Shown here: in pieces, positions 1 to 12,502 of the stretch
How positions within the stretch are numbered: position 1 is the first letter of the stretch
How the letters are laid out: each line of letters starts with the position of its first letter
DNA from: Stomorhina lunata
Taxonomy: Eukaryota > Arthropoda > Insecta > Diptera > Rhiniidae
Length of the DNA: 64,000 nt
Assembly: GCA_933228675.1 (NCBI GenBank)
Contig: OW121742.1
Span: forward strand, 107,214,940-107,278,939
Direction: 5' to 3'
The notes under the pieces: generated by a model
Databases searched by the model: none
Told to the model about the DNA's origin: nothing
Seen by the model: the letters and a program-made list of their open reading frames with translations, nothing else
Program-made: the position numbers and the translations under genes

Positions 1-1649
1 TAAGAAATGGTCCCTATTGTGATTATGATAATTTTGAAATTACCAGCGTAGTGCCCGGTGACTTTGATGGCGATGCCTTAATGGATGTTTTGGTAACAAT
101 AAAACCCAAAGGATCCAATTATCAAATGTACAGTGTATATGTGCATTGGGGTGGTCCCGATGGCTTAAATTGTACCAAAGAAACGGAACCACCACTGCTT
201 AAAACGAAAGGCGAGCCATTAGCTTTAGACTTCAATCGTGATATGATTATAGATTTATACGGCCTTAATGAAAAGGATGAGCGTATGTTTTGGATATTCG
301 GAAATAAACGAGAACCACCACAAAAGCGACAACAACTTGCACCCACAGGTGGCACTACTTTTACAGCCAACATTAAGACTCCAAATGCTAATGCCTATTT
401 AGATTTGAATGGTGATTTCACAGCCGATTTATTTGTACAAACCGAGAAATCGTATGAAGTTTGGTACGGTCGCAACGGCGAACAAAATGAAGATTTTACC
501 TTTAATCATACCATAGATATTTCCATTGTTGGTTCAGATGACTACAAATTAGGCCAGGCCGTCTTTTTGGATTTTCTACTAGAGGGTGTTGAAAATATTT
601 TGTTGCCTGTTTGCTTCCACAAAGACTGCACAAATTCTACTATTTTAGTTCATGATGGCAGTAATTTCCGTGATGTTCATGTCAATTTTAAAGATCCTCA
701 GGCGGTTTCTTGGGGTTTTGTGCCACCCATAGAAGATGATGTCTATCTAAAGACTATAACAGCTCGTAGTGGTGACTACAATATGGATGGCTATCCCGAT
801 CTTATAATGACTTTGCAAACCCTAACGGGTCCCAAGCGTATGCAAACTTTTCTTTTGGAAAATGTGCCCAGTAAAATGCCTTCTCTGAAGAGAACCTTTG
901 AGGTTAAGTGGAATGCTTTAAATCCTTTGGGCAACGACACAGTAGCCGGGGCATTCTATGATTTTCATCAAGATGGTAAGGTTTCTTTTTAAACTAACTC
1001 ATACAAATTTTAAAACGTTTGTTTTTTAATCCTAGGTGTCTTGGATGTGATTTTAATTCAAAAAACTAAAACCGGTCAATACAAACCCTTAGCCTTTCTC
1101 AATACTCTAGACTATGATGCCAACTTCGTAAAAGTAATTGTCTTGACGGGTTTGATTAATCAAAAGAATCCCACTATGCGTACAGCTTTGGGACGTAAAA
1201 AACGCACTTATGGCACTAATTTGCCAGGACCACGTATTACCTATTTTACCACCACCCAAGATGGTGATTTACAGCGTGGCTCATCGGTACAATTGCCTCA
1301 GTCATCTTATTTTGCCTTACAGCTGCCGTACACAATTTTTGGTCTGGGCAGAACACCCAATTTTGTAGATTCTTTAACAGTAGGCTTGGGTCATATGTCA
1401 CGTAACTGGACTCAGCTTATACCCAATTCCCAGATCATTGTAGTACCGAAACCCATAGAAGATCCTCAGCGATGGAAGGCCCAGTTGTTTGTAACGCCCA
1501 GCAAACTGATTCTCATGAGTGTAGTGGCTTTGGGTGGCACCTGTTTAGTAATTGTTCTCATCATTTTGGTGCTCTATATCAAAGAGAAACGCGAAGATAA
1601 ACAGGAAAAATTACAAGAAGCTCATCGTTTCCATTTCGATGCCATGTAG
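1..1649 (+). CDS. ITFG1: ITFG1/TIP-like FG-GAP repeat membrane protein (3' part)
   Basis: Two exons are visible. Exon 1 runs from before the window to 975 and ends at GTAAGG. Exon 2 is 1036-1649, after TCCTAG, and stops at TAG 1647-1649. Together they give 528 residues; the N-terminus with the signal peptide lies left of the window. The open frame contains five calcium-loop motifs of the FG-GAP/beta-propeller type: DFDGDALMD, DFNRDMIID, DLNGDFTAD, DYNMDGYPD and DFHQDGVLD. The last is created exactly by the splice junction, which supports the intron. Near the C-terminus is one hydrophobic segment (LILMSVVALGGTCLVIVLII) followed by a short basic/acidic cytoplasmic tail. This layout is that of the T-cell immunomodulatory protein family (human ITFG1, about 612 aa), type I membrane proteins of the secretory pathway or cell surface whose function in flies is poorly defined. 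The family call is from recognition of the whole pattern; no search was run. Confidence 0.88.
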
Positions 1650-2150
1650 AGCTTTTCAAAGGGATATTTCAATTTTTATTTTTTATCTAAATGTACCATG
1701 AGAGAATTATAAAAAAAGGTATTCAAAATTGTTTTTGTCTCATTTTTTTTTATTTGTATTACTTTTAATTAATATATATTTTTTAATTTTAAGCTTAAAT
1801 TAGTGTGGGGCTTATATAACTCAAGCGACAGACGATTGAGTGAAATTTACATGTACTCAATCGTCAGCCGCTTGAGCTATATAAACCCCACATAGATGTT
1901 CTTCACTTTCTTTAAGTATTGAGTTCTTCCTTCAAAAATTGTTTTAATTTCTTTGATTCGTCTTTAAATTAAATTGAATTTTAATTGTAACACAAAATAT
2001 TTCTGCAATAAAAAGAAATTCCGAATTAACTAAAATCATTTTTACTTCTGAAGTGTTTTTTAATCGATGAACAGTTCGTTCGGCAACGTTACATAGGATT
2101 TTTATTTGTATGACTTTGTTTTTGTTGTCACGTTGTTTTATTTTTATTTT
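1650..2150 (+). other. ITFG1 3' flank / probable 3' UTR
   Basis: AT-rich sequence downstream of the ITFG1 stop. The first clear AATAAA on the + strand is at 2007-2012, so the transcript could extend about 360 nt past the stop and include the hairpin at 1804-1892. No coding potential is seen; the minus-strand open frame here is continuous with the 23-bp repeat array and is not a gene. Confidence 0.4.
1804..1892. repeat. 38-bp-arm hairpin
   Basis: Arms 1804-1841 and 1855-1892 are reverse complements at 34 of 38 positions, with a 13-nt loop. Three of the four differences are transitions that become G:U pairs if the minus strand is transcribed, leaving one U:U mismatch. The inner arm reads GACGATTGAGT and the outer arm TGTGGGG. 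The element is flanked by TAG on both sides. It could be a tiny foldback/MITE or a precursor-miRNA-like hairpin in the ITFG1 3' region; the sequence cannot separate these. Confidence 0.8.
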
Positions 2151-2154
2151 GTGT

Positions 2155-2960
2155 AGAGATTTGAGACAATTTTGTATAGAAATTAGAGACAATTTTGTAT
2201 AGAAATTGGAGACAATTTTGTATAGAAATTGGAGACAAATTTGTTCTAGAAATTGGAGAAAATTTGGCCTAGAAATTGGAGACAATTTTGTATAGAAATT
2301 GGAGACAATTTCGTATTCAAATTGGAGACAATTTTGTATAGAAATTGGAGATAATTTTGTATACAAATGGGAGACAATTTTGTATAGAAATTGGAGACAA
2401 TTTTATATATAAATTGAAGACAATTTTATATAGAAATTGGAGACAATTTTGTATAGTAATTGGAAACAATTTCGTATAGAAATTGAAGACAATTCTGTAT
2501 AGAATTTGGAGACAATTTTGTATAGTAATTGGAGACAATTTTCTATACAAATCGGAGACAATTTCTATAGAAAATTTGTATAGAAATTGGAGACAATTTT
2601 GTGTAAAAATTGGAGACAATTTTGCATAGAAATTGGAGATAATTTTGTATACAAATGGGAGACAATTTTGTATGCAAGTGGGAGATAATTTTGTATAGAA
2701 ATTAGAGACAATTTTATATAGAAATTGGAGACAATTTTGTATTGTAATTGGAGACAATTTCGTATGGAAATTGGAGACAATTTTCTATAGAAATTGGAAA
2801 CAATTTTGTATAGAAATGCAGACAATTTCGTTTAGAAATTTGAGACAATTTCGTATAGAAATTGGAGACAATTTCGTATAGAAATTGGAGACAATTTCAT
2901 ATAAAAATTTGAGGCAACTTTATATACAAACTGAAGACAAGTCTTTATAAAAATTAGAGA
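2155..2960. repeat. 23-bp tandem array (GAGACAATTTTGTATAGAAA type)
   Basis: About 35 copies of a 23-bp unit (GAGACAATTTTGTATAGAAA plus TTG), measured from successive GAGAC starts at 2163, 2186 and 2209. Single-base variants occur throughout (CGTATAG, GTATACAAAT) and copies decay after about 2900. Because 23 is not a multiple of 3, each strand is open in long stretches, giving spurious repetitive peptides; no gene is called. Confidence 0.93.
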
Positions 2961-4640
2961 TAAGTTTGTTTAAAAATAGCAAACAATTTGTTAATAAAAT
3001 TGATCTAAGAGATCATGACATTTCCCTATATCTATGGAATCAAAGACTTTCCTCTCTTTTCTTTTTGATTTTTATTGGCATTTTATTACCTTTGTTCTAT
3101 TTTTTCAAATTTAAGTTTATGGTTTAGGTACTATTACTAATTTGTATGTATTTAAATAAAAACTAAATAATTAGCTTTTAAAATAAAACCTAAAATAAAA
3201 TTGAGATTAATGCAAATAAAATATTTTATTTAGATTTTTATTTAATGATTTTTTTATGTATTTTTCTTAAGGATTTTTTGATATAATTTAATTGTTTGTT
3301 GTTTTTTATATAGTAAGATTTATTAATAGAAATAGGTGAGAGTTACTTAAAAAAATATATATGTTTATTTATTGATTAATTTTTGTTTTCTTTATAAACG
3401 AAATTGTTTTAATGAACGTAGACTGGCTTAAATGAGAATTTTAGTTGACTTAAATGATAATTTTCTGGTTTACACTCGTCTTATAGGTATTATAATTTGT
3501 TTTATAAATATATATATATATATATGATTAATTTGCAACAAAGTCTAGTAGAGAGAATAAGTAATTCATGGTTATATTTAAAGATTATGTCTATTATTAA
3601 AAATTAAACCATAAGCTCAGTTCACAATCCCTTGCAAATAGTCTTCCACTGCTATTCTTGACTCACAGTGGAGCATAGGGCCTTAAATAGTCTAGCATTT
3701 ACAAATCATTTAAGCAATTTAAAAATTTTCTATTTTCTATACTGATTTGCAAAGCTAGAATGCTAGACTATTTGCCAGAGATTATGTACTGGGCTATAAT
3801 TTTTAAAAAAGCCGTTAATTCTAAATCATAAATTATTAAAAGTTTCAAATACTCAACAAAAATAGAAAAGGATTCGAAAAAAGAGTTTAAAAATCTTTCT
3901 CTTCTGTTACCAAGTTTTGTTGAAACTTTCAATTTCGTTGTGGAAGAAATCAATAGAACAAAAAGTTTTAAACTTAATTGCATTTGTTTATGGTTGATGT
4001 TTTTTTGTTATAAATAAGTTGGCTGCTATAGTAAAAATTCATTTATTCTTTTATATGTATGTATAATAAAATCTAAATATTTATGATAGTTTGAATATGG
4101 CAAATTTAATTTAATTTAATTTATTTTGCTTGTTTTTTTAAGGTGTGTGGTTGTTTGTTTTGTGTGTCTTTTTAACTATTTGGCTTTAATTCTTGGTTTT
4201 GCATATTTATATTATTTAACAAATTAGTTTTGAAGTTTATTATAAGTATAGATTTATTTAATAATTGTTTTGTTTTTCATTTTCTTTTTTATTTAAATAT
4301 AGTTTACGAGTACAATGGTAAAATTTTGTTGCTTTTTTTAAGGATTTTTCATTGAAAATGTTTAACTTAAGTATAAAAAAAAATAAAACAGAAGAACAAA
4401 AAATGTATTTAAAATTACATGTATTAATGAAAAAATTCCTGATATTGCTAAAAGACGCTGTCTTTGCCAAAATGTATTAAGAAAACATTCTCCTTCTTGA
4501 TTACGACTAAATTTTTGTTTTACGCCAACCTCAGACCAGCTTAAGAATCTAAAACCAAAAATATATTTCAATAATTAAAACTAATTATAACATTTAAAAC
4601 ACTCAATATTAAGTGTTTTACATAAACATCTGATGTTTAC
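2961..4640. other. AT-rich intergenic sequence
   Basis: Between ITFG1 and the CDC34-like gene. It holds a (TA)n run near 3508-3526, poly-T tracts and decayed 23-bp copies at the left border. The only open frames are short, AT-driven and without recognisable motifs. I see no gene. Confidence 0.5.
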
Positions 4641-6450
4641 ATAAACATCAGATTATAATGCATTTAAATACACTACAGTTACATTATAATCTCATTATAA
4701 TACATTATAATAGCTTTATACTGCAATATAATCGCATTTTAACACTATGTAATTGCATTATAATGCGTTATAATACATTATAATTGCATTAAAATGCGTT
4801 ATAAACATTATGATTACATTATAATGCGTTATAAAGCGTTATAATTTTATTATATTGCTTTATAATACATTATAATTGCATTATAATGTGTTATAATACA
4901 TTATAATTTCATTTTATTGCGTTATAATACATTATAATTGCATTATAATGCGTTATAATACATTATAATTGCATTATAATGCGTTATAATGCATTATAAA
5001 TGCATTATAATGCGTCATAATACATTATAATTGCATTATAATGCGTTAACTTCCGTTTTTATAGCATTATTATACGTTATAATCGTATTAAAATGCGTAA
5101 TAATACTTTATAATTTCAATAAAATGTGTTATAATGTATAATTAATCGCTATAATATATTATAATCGCATTATAATACTTTATAATACATTATAATCGCA
5201 TTGAAATACGCTTTAATCGCATTATAATGCGTAATAATGCTTAATGATTGCATTATAATGCGTCATAATACATTATAATCGCATTATAATAGCATTATTA
5301 TACGTTATAATCGCGTTAAAATGCATAATAATATTTTATAACTGCATTATAATGTGTTATAATGCGTTATAACATATTGTAATATAATAATAACTCTTTA
5401 TATTACATTATAATGCGTAATAATACCTTGGTTTTGCATTATAATGTGGTATGATGCATTATAATGTGTTATAACGCTTTTATGATTGCAATATAATGCT
5501 ATATAAAATTTTATATTCGCATTATAATGCGTTATAATACATTACAACAGCATTATAATGCGTTATAATACATTACAATAGCTTTATTATACGTTATAAT
5601 CTTCTTATAATGCGTAATAATACTTTATAATTGCATTATAATGTGTTATTATTGCATTATAGTGTGTTATAATGCTTTATGGTTGCATTATAATACGATA
5701 TAATATTTTATATTCGCATTATAATGTGTTATAATACATTTCAATAGCATTATAATGCGTTAAAAAGTCTTATTTTCGCATTATAATGCTTTATAATGCA
5801 TCACAACAGCATTATAATGCGTTATAATCCGTTATAGTACATTATAATAGCTTTATTATACGTTATAATAGCGTTATAATGCGTAATAATTAATAAAAAC
5901 AATAATTGCATTATGTGTTATAATGCATTATAATATCATTACAATGCGATATATTACATACCTTATTATTGCATTATAATATGTTGTAATAATTGCATTA
6001 TAATGTGTTGTAAATCATTATATGTTATAATGCTTTATGATTGCATTATAGTGAGATATAATATTTTATATTCGCATTATAATGCGTTATAATACATTAT
6101 AATATGTTATAGTTCATTATAATAGCTTTGCTATACGTTATAATAGCGTTATAATGCGTAATAATACTTTATAATTGCATTGTAATGTGTTATAATTCAT
6201 TATATTATATTATAATCGCATTATAAGGCGTTATATTGCATTATAATGCGTAATAACACCTTATTATTACATTATAATGTGTTATAATGTATAATAATGT
6301 GTTAAAATGCTATATAATGCGATATAATATTTTATATTAGCATTATAATGTGTTATAATTCATTACAATCATTGTTATAATACATTATAATCGCATTATA
6401 ATGCGTAATAATACTTATAATGTGTTATAATGCATTATAATGCTTTATAA
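4640..6450. repeat. 31-bp AT satellite (GCATTATAATGCG type)
   Basis: About 1.8 kb of GCATTATAATGCGTTATAAT-type units. Successive GCATTATAATGCG starts at 4940, 4971, 5002 and 5033 give an exact 31-bp period in the best-preserved part; other parts are rearranged or expanded. Each unit is made of the palindrome ATTATAAT separated by 2-3 bp, so both strands look alike. The array lies immediately 3' of the CDC34-like gene, possibly within its 3' UTR intron. Confidence 0.9.
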
Positions 6451-6547
6451 TCACAATGAATAGTTACAATGAATCTATGTCCATTGAGAATTCATTTAAT
6501 AAAAGAAACGAAAGTATTTTTTAAAACATACCATTGTTTGGTTCCTT

Positions 6548-7396
6548 TTATGATGTTTCCCCTTTGCCACTATCGTCTGCATTATCATCCTCGTCCTCAT
6601 CGTCTTCATCATCATCATCGTCATCATCATCGCTTTGTAGATCATCTTCAGTTTCTAAATCGAAGACATCATCAAAGAAATTTGAGTCCAATGTTGGTTC
6701 ATTTGTTTCTTTTCGTTTTGGCTTAATGCAATAATCCTCTAAGGTCATGGGTACAACGATGCCTTCTTTTTTTGCCTCAGCATTGGCAGCTAAAGCTTGT
6801 TTACGTATAATATTGGGATATTCATTATCTTTGCCCTGAAAGTTAAAAAAAAAAACTATGTGTTAAAAAATTTTGACAGTTTGTGACTTAATTTTACTTA
6901 CCTGAGAATCTCTCCATCTTCGATACATAACAGAGGCATCAACATTGGCCGGCGAGTAGGTATTCGGTTCATTGAGCAACGAAATCACCGACAATAATAT
7001 GGTACGAACATTTTGTGTAGGATTCCAACGTTCACATGGCAACTCACCACTCTGTGGATCATCGACTGGCGGATGTAAAATGGAAATGCATAAATCCCCA
7101 TTCTCATAAACATTCGGATGCCAGACTTTGGTTAGAAATCGTATAGAGGGTGGTGAGTAAGGGTAATCATTAGGAAATTTCATATGAGCCTTAAAATAAC
7201 CACCCTGATAAAGGGTATCTGGTGGACCAAATATGGCTACCTCCCATTCGAATAGATTGTCTTCACAGACCAACTTAACGCGAAACCCTTCTACCGGCTC
7301 CTCTTGCAACGATTTATATTCAAGCGCCAAAGCTCGTACTGCCGAGCTACTAGGTGTAGAATTTGTGGAGGAAGTGGAGGCCAATGAATGTGACAT
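6548..7396 (-). CDS. CDC34/UBE2R-class E2 ubiquitin-conjugating enzyme
   Basis: Two exons on the minus strand: 7396-6902 (donor GTAAGT) and 6835-6548 (acceptor TTTCAG), giving 260 residues with both junctions in frame. The UBC fold occupies about residues 20-165. The HPN motif is at 93-95 and the catalytic cysteine is Cys103 in NGDLCISILHPP. It is followed by the acidic-loop insertion VDDPQSGELP that marks the CDC34/UBE2R (and UBE2G) class, then CERWNPTQ. Exon 2 carries a C-terminal extension ending in a long Asp/Glu run, as in CDC34, where the acidic tail binds the cullin-RING ligase. Expected role: Lys48-chain building with SCF ligases. The fly orthologue is probably CG7656 (memory, unverified). 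A donor-like GTATGT lies 16 nt past the stop on the minus strand (6531-6526), so a 3' UTR intron or alternative 3' end is possible. Confidence 0.93.
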
Positions 7397-7704
7397 TTAG
7401 GATGATAAAAACCTTATCAGTTTGGGTCTGTTTTTGTGTGTAATTAAATTGTCACTCCAATTGGGAAGGAAATCTATAAAAAAAGATTTTGTATGCTAAA
7501 ATTGTAGTTTATCTTTCGCACCACAATTTATTTATTTATTTATTATTTATTTATTTGAACAATTTAACTGGAATAATAGAAAAAAGTAAAATATTTAAAA
7601 TGTGAGTAGTTGGGGGACAATAAGAAGCACGGCTGGTCAGACAAAATGAAATCCCTACACTGTTTCCTATTCTCTACTCACATCGTTTCAAAAATAAACA
7701 GAAG
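7397..7704. other. Upstream region of the CDC34-like gene
   Basis: The 5' flank of the minus-strand E2 gene. It contains an imperfect TTTATTTATT run at 7525-7557 and ends at the start of the 31-bp array. No core promoter element could be assigned with confidence. Confidence 0.3.
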
Positions 7705-8820
7705 ACTTTTCTATAGAAATAGGATAGGAAGACTTTTCTATAGAAAAGTTGACGATAGGAAGACTTTTCTATAGAAAAGTTGACGATAGGAAGACTTTTC
7801 TATAGAAAAGTTGACGATAGGAAGACTTTTCTATAGAAAAGTTGACGATAGGAAGACTTTTCTATAGAAAAGTTGATGATAGGAAGACTTTTCTATAGAA
7901 AAGTTGACGATAGGAAGACTTTTCTATAGAAAAGTTGACGATAGGAAGACTTTTCTATAGAAAAGTTGACGATAGGAAGACTTTTCTATAAAAAAGTTGA
8001 CGATAGGAAGACTTTTCTATAGAAAAGTTGACGATAGGAAGACTTTTCTATAGAAAAGTTGACGATAGGAAGACTTTTCTATAGAAAAGTTGACGATAGG
8101 AAGGCTTTTCTATAGAAAAGTTGACGATAGAAAGACTTTTCTATAGAAAAGTTGACGATAGAAAGACTTTTCTATAGTAAAGTTGACGATAGAAAGACTT
8201 TTCTATAGAAAAGTTGACGATAGGAAGACTTTTCTATAGAAAAGTTGACGATAGGAAGACTTTTCTATAGAAAAGTTGACGATAGGAAGACTTTTCTATA
8301 GAAAAGTTGACGATAGAAAGACTTTTCTATAGAAAAGTTGACGATAGGAAGACTTTTCTATAGAAAAGTTGACGATAGGAAGACTTTTCTATAGAAAAGT
8401 TGACGATAGGAAGACTTTTCTATAGAAAAGTTGACGATAGGAAGACTTTTCTATAGAAAAGTTGACGATAGGAAGACTTTTCTATAGAAAAGTTGACGAT
8501 AGGAAGACTTTTCTATAGAAAAGTTGACGATAGGAAGACTTTTCTATAGAAAAGTTGACGATAGGAAGACTTTTCTATAGAAAAGTTGACGATAGGAAGA
8601 CTTTTCTATAGAAAAGTTGACGATAGGAAGACTTTTCTATAGAAAAGTTGACGATAGGAAGACTTTTCTATAGAAAAGTTGACGATAGGAAGACTTTTCT
8701 ATAGAAAAGTTGACGATAGGAAGACTTTTCTATAGAAAAGTTGACGATAGGAAGACTTTTCTATAGAAAATTTGACGATAGGAAAACATTTCTATAGAAA
8801 AGATGACGATAGGAAGACTA
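7705..8820. repeat. 31-bp satellite with palindromic core CTTTTCTATAGAAAAG
   Basis: About 36 head-to-tail units of exactly 31 bp. Each has the perfect 16-bp palindrome CTTTTCTATAGAAAAG followed by the constant spacer TTGACGATAGGAAGA. Copies differ by only a few single-base changes (TGATGATAG, TATAAAAAAG, GATAGAAAGA), so the array is young or homogenised. The CTATAG core and the period are shared with the arrays at 55.4-59.2 and 60.3-60.8 kb. Confidence 0.97.
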
Positions 8821-8883
8821 AGACGCTAAAAACCTCTTGTTGAATATATAGTCGAGATTTATCTATTATTTTATATCATCTGA

Positions 8884-8976
8884 GCTTGCTACAAAGAGGC
8901 CATATATAGGATCCAAGTGACTTTGACTAAGTCATCAGCCAACTGAATAACCTAACCATAGAAGACCGGCAGAACA
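8884..8976 (-). mobile_element. Isolated 5' leader of a non-LTR element
   Basis: On the minus strand this stretch reads GGTTAGGTT, then GGCTGATGACTTAGTCA, then TCACTTGG. The same blocks in the same order form the 5' end of the decayed non-LTR element at 26395-26345. The two copies differ in the segments between blocks. No coding sequence of the element follows here, so it is a solo or heavily truncated relic. Confidence 0.6.
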
Positions 8977-10950
8977 CCCAGTGAATTATATATACATTCA
9001 TTAAAGGAGGATGTTACAGTTATTAATTAATTCCAACTATAATTAACCGCACGAAGACATTTAAATTACACAGTTATTGATTCTTAGACGTCTATGACCT
9101 GGGTGTGGGAAATCTGTTTTTTGAACAAAGCAAACATAATTTTTCTTAAAAAATAATTGGTGTAGTATATACAAAAATAACGAAAAACAATGAAATTGGA
9201 TTACAGGCCATTAGCCAGACAACATCTTAGTCAAGGTGAACCAGACAGCCATTTAACCAGCCACTTAATACAAAAAAATCAACCTCAATTTGTTGCTTTT
9301 AGTCTCTCACGCAAATTCCAAAAAAACAATATGCAATGACTTTTGTTTTCTTAAATAAATATATAGAAATTGTTTAATATTATTTTCTTATTTGTAAATT
9401 TCTTTTATACTTTCTTTTTTTTATTGTTTGTATATATTTTTTGCAATTATTTCTTTTCAATATGAATTTTCTGCTTGTATGTTTCGTTTCTCTTTTCTCC
9501 TCTCTAACACTTTATTAACTGTCATAAATTTTCCAAGAACACTTTCATGGCTGCGTCACAAAAAAATTGTCTTTGTTGAAAAATCTTTTATATTTTCCTT
9601 TACTCACTTTGTTAATTTATTTAATAACACACGCAATTTACTTTAATTTTAAGGTAATTAACAATTTTAAACGATTTTCACAATTTATAAACGAAAAAAA
9701 TGCACTTTTATTGTGTATTTTGCCGATATATTTTGTTGGTCGAAACGTATTTAATAAGAAAGTTAGTGTAAAAGCAATGTCACAATAATAGTTGGACCTT
9801 ATTTACATTGTGCGTATTTTCGTTTGGTGTTACTTCATTAATTAACTCATGTTTACATTGTGGGTTTCGACAGTGTACACAGGAAATGGAAAGAAAAAAG
9901 AAAAGTGAATTTATTCCTAGATTTTTTGTTTAAAAAAAGTTAGAAAATTTTAAGAAAAATGTATCATTCCTATGAGTTGTCATTATTTTTATGTAACAAA
10001 CTTGTTTTTATATAACGATATTATAGTTTTTTTTTCAGTTTGCTTTTTAACCAGTGAAAGCTAACTCACACACTAACATTTTGTTTTATCAGTTTTAATT
10101 TTCTTTATCGTCAACTCTATATGTTTTTTAACATTTATTTTTTTATAATATGGCCAGATTTTTAAATTTTTATTTTCTTTACCGCTATTTCTACCACTAC
10201 TAAACCAGGGATCTCATTTCACTAATAATAGGCAAATAAATTCTGCTGACTTACATAACAATTATAAAGAACAAGAAATTCAATCAATCTTAATTTGTAA
10301 CGTACTAAGAAATTTTTAAAAATGTCTGTGTTGCTAATAGTTCAATCATTAATTACTAATTAGTCATATGTAATTCTGCATTTCTGTCAAAATAGTTGTT
10401 TTATATTCAGTCACAAATATACATGTTATTTACCTTGACATAGCTTCTATTTTCTTTTTTGTAATAATGACAGAAAGAATTGGAAGATATGTCATAAGCA
10501 AACAGAACACGTCCTAAGCGATATTTTTTGAAAATGACTTTGTGTGTGACTTGTACAACAGAAATGTTTTTTAAGGTATAACACGATATGTATCATATGT
10601 ATGTATCGCATTGGGAAATTTGCAGGGTTTGAAAAATAAATACTTATGCGGAAAAAAACGTTTGTTCAAGTTATTTTGGATGAAAAAAGCTTTGCATGTA
10701 TTTAGAAAAACAAAGATTAAATTACACTTTTGATATACAAAAATATGGCAACTTACAATTCGGATTGCAATCTGGATGGATAGTCCCTAAACAGCAAATT
10801 TCAAGTAAATTGAGCAGGCTCACATCTTTTTTATTTTGAGATCGAGAAGCATGTAAACAATGCAAGTAGATACAGATATATTTTTTTAAACAATGGTACT
10901 CGATGCAGTTGAAGCAATCGAAGCAGAAAAAAATTAAAATTTTGCCAATA
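8977..10950. other. AT-rich intergenic sequence
   Basis: Between the 31-bp array and a possible Harbinger relic. It has several poly-T tracts and short AT-driven open frames (9428-9788 region) without motifs. No gene, RNA or transposon could be supported. Confidence 0.4.
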
Positions 10951-10955
10951 ATTCA

Positions 10956-11290
10956 GGGCCCTTACCGCGTAACTCGATTCGAAAAATAAAATCTTTCGAA
11001 AGAAATTTTCGAGTCGAAAGGTTAACCGTACTGTGTAAATCGTTCGAAACGAAAACAGTGTTGTATTTACAAATATAAGGGAAAATTTGTGAAAATGTTG
11101 ATAGCACTGCTGTTTGACAGACAAATTTCCCAAAACAAATATATCAATAATCAATGAGCAATTTCAAATATTTTTTTAAAAATTTTATAACATAGATGAT
11201 GAAAATGAGACGGTGCCTGAAAGAGTCCAAAGAAAATTAATTAAAGACTCTTCAAACATAATGGATCTTTCTAATAAAATGTAAATGACC
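10956..11290 (+). pseudogene. Possible PIF/Harbinger element fragment
   Basis: A block beginning GGGCCCTTACCGCGTAACTC at 10956 looks like a Harbinger-type terminal repeat next to a TTCA flank. At 11195-11280 a short + strand frame reads DENETVPERVQRKLIKDSS, which resembles the N-terminal region of HARBI1-like transposases. It stops soon after, and no catalytic region follows. The minus-strand remnant near 11365-11480 (FKKVTELEKSKGKDQQLEMK) could be the accessory Myb-like protein's coiled tail. Recognition is by eye only. Confidence 0.35.
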
Positions 11291-12002
11291 ATATACACCC
11301 ACAATTGAATTAGCAATTAGCACAATTTAATAAATTAACACAATTAAATTAGAGTATATTGTTAAACAATTTCCAATTCAAGGTCTACTATAGCTTTCTT
11401 CATTTCCAATTGTTGATCCTTTCCTTTGGATTTTTCCAACTCCGTTACTTTTTTGAAATCGAATTTTTCTTTTAGTAGTTTAATTTTTCTTTTTCAAGTG
11501 AAAAAATTCAAAAATTCTTTTTCAAGTTAAATTTATAAATTTAATTTAGTTCGAGTTTATAAATGCTATGTTGTATTTTATAACATCGTCTTAAATATTT
11601 TTGGAGCCCTTCATTAAATTCTTTAAAAACAGTTATTGAACTCTCTTGGTACGCTATTTGATTTTGTACTTGTTTTTCCAAAAGGTAATTTTTTTTTGAA
11701 CCTGCATTCACGTTCATACACAAACACTTTCTTCATCAGTTTTCATTTTATGAACATTTAAAATATATTATAATTTATTTATTTTTGACAAACATTAAAA
11801 ATACAAAGAAAAAAAGATATTTATTATTCATTTTTTTGGATTTGAAATAGAGAACGAAGCGTGTAGTGATTGCTTAGTTATACCATGGTAAAAACAAACA
11901 AGGGTTAATTTGTTGTGGGCTCTCAATTCTTGTTGATTGACAATGTAATAAGTAGCAGAGTATAATAGTTGTGTTCCCTAAAAATGACAAAAATTCCTAA
12001 CA

Positions 12003-12190
12003 CGGCATTTACACATGCAAGTGCAAGTGAAAAAAAGCTCAATACATTTATATTTTTTTACTAACACAATCACACTTCTGCAAGTTGTAGGCTCACTTGC
12101 AAGCGATTTTGATTGCCAGTGATTTTTTTACTTGCATGTCAGAAGAATACGTATACACAACTTGTAACAAGTCACTTACGTGTGTAAACG
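12003..12190. mobile_element. Possible MITE with imperfect terminal inverted repeats
   Basis: The left end reads ATTTACACATGCAAGTG. The right end, reverse-complemented, reads GTTTACACACGTAAGTGAC. Internal CACTTGC/GCAAGTG motifs recur in both orientations. No clean target duplication was found and the element has no coding capacity. Confidence 0.35.
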
Positions 12191-12502
12191 TACTGTAAAT
12201 CTCTCATAACCGCCAAACTTTCACAATTAACCTTGTTTATTGCTCCCATGAAAGCTAAAAAGTTTACAGTTTTTTTTGTACTCTTCATTGTTTTCTTTCT
12301 CTGTTTACTAATTTTTTTGTTTTTTCTTTTCTTTCATTTCATGTCATAAAATTGACTGAGAAATTACTGGAAGAGAGCTACTATTATTATTGTTGTGAAG
12401 TTATTGTTATTGGATTTTTTTTATTTTCAGAGAGGGGATCATCGCCTGCATTAGACGTTTTGCCAACGCATTACATTTTTCTGGAATAAAATTATACAAA
12501 AA

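Noticed and set aside
1944..2825. Several long minus-strand frames with repeated YKIVSNFYTKLSPI-type peptides
   Set aside because: They are the 23-bp tandem array read in its open frames; overlapping frames encode the same peptide and no start, splice or domain evidence exists.
6469..6734. Plus-strand Ser-rich and His-rich frames
   Set aside because: Antisense shadow of the Asp/Glu-rich tail of the CDC34-like gene.
7705..8820. Regular 31-bp palindromic repeats that look CRISPR-like
   Set aside because: The spacers are identical from unit to unit, no cas genes exist, and the context is eukaryotic; it is a satellite.
10831..11154. 107-aa minus-strand frame
   Set aside because: AT-driven, overlaps the Harbinger-like terminal repeat and has no motif.
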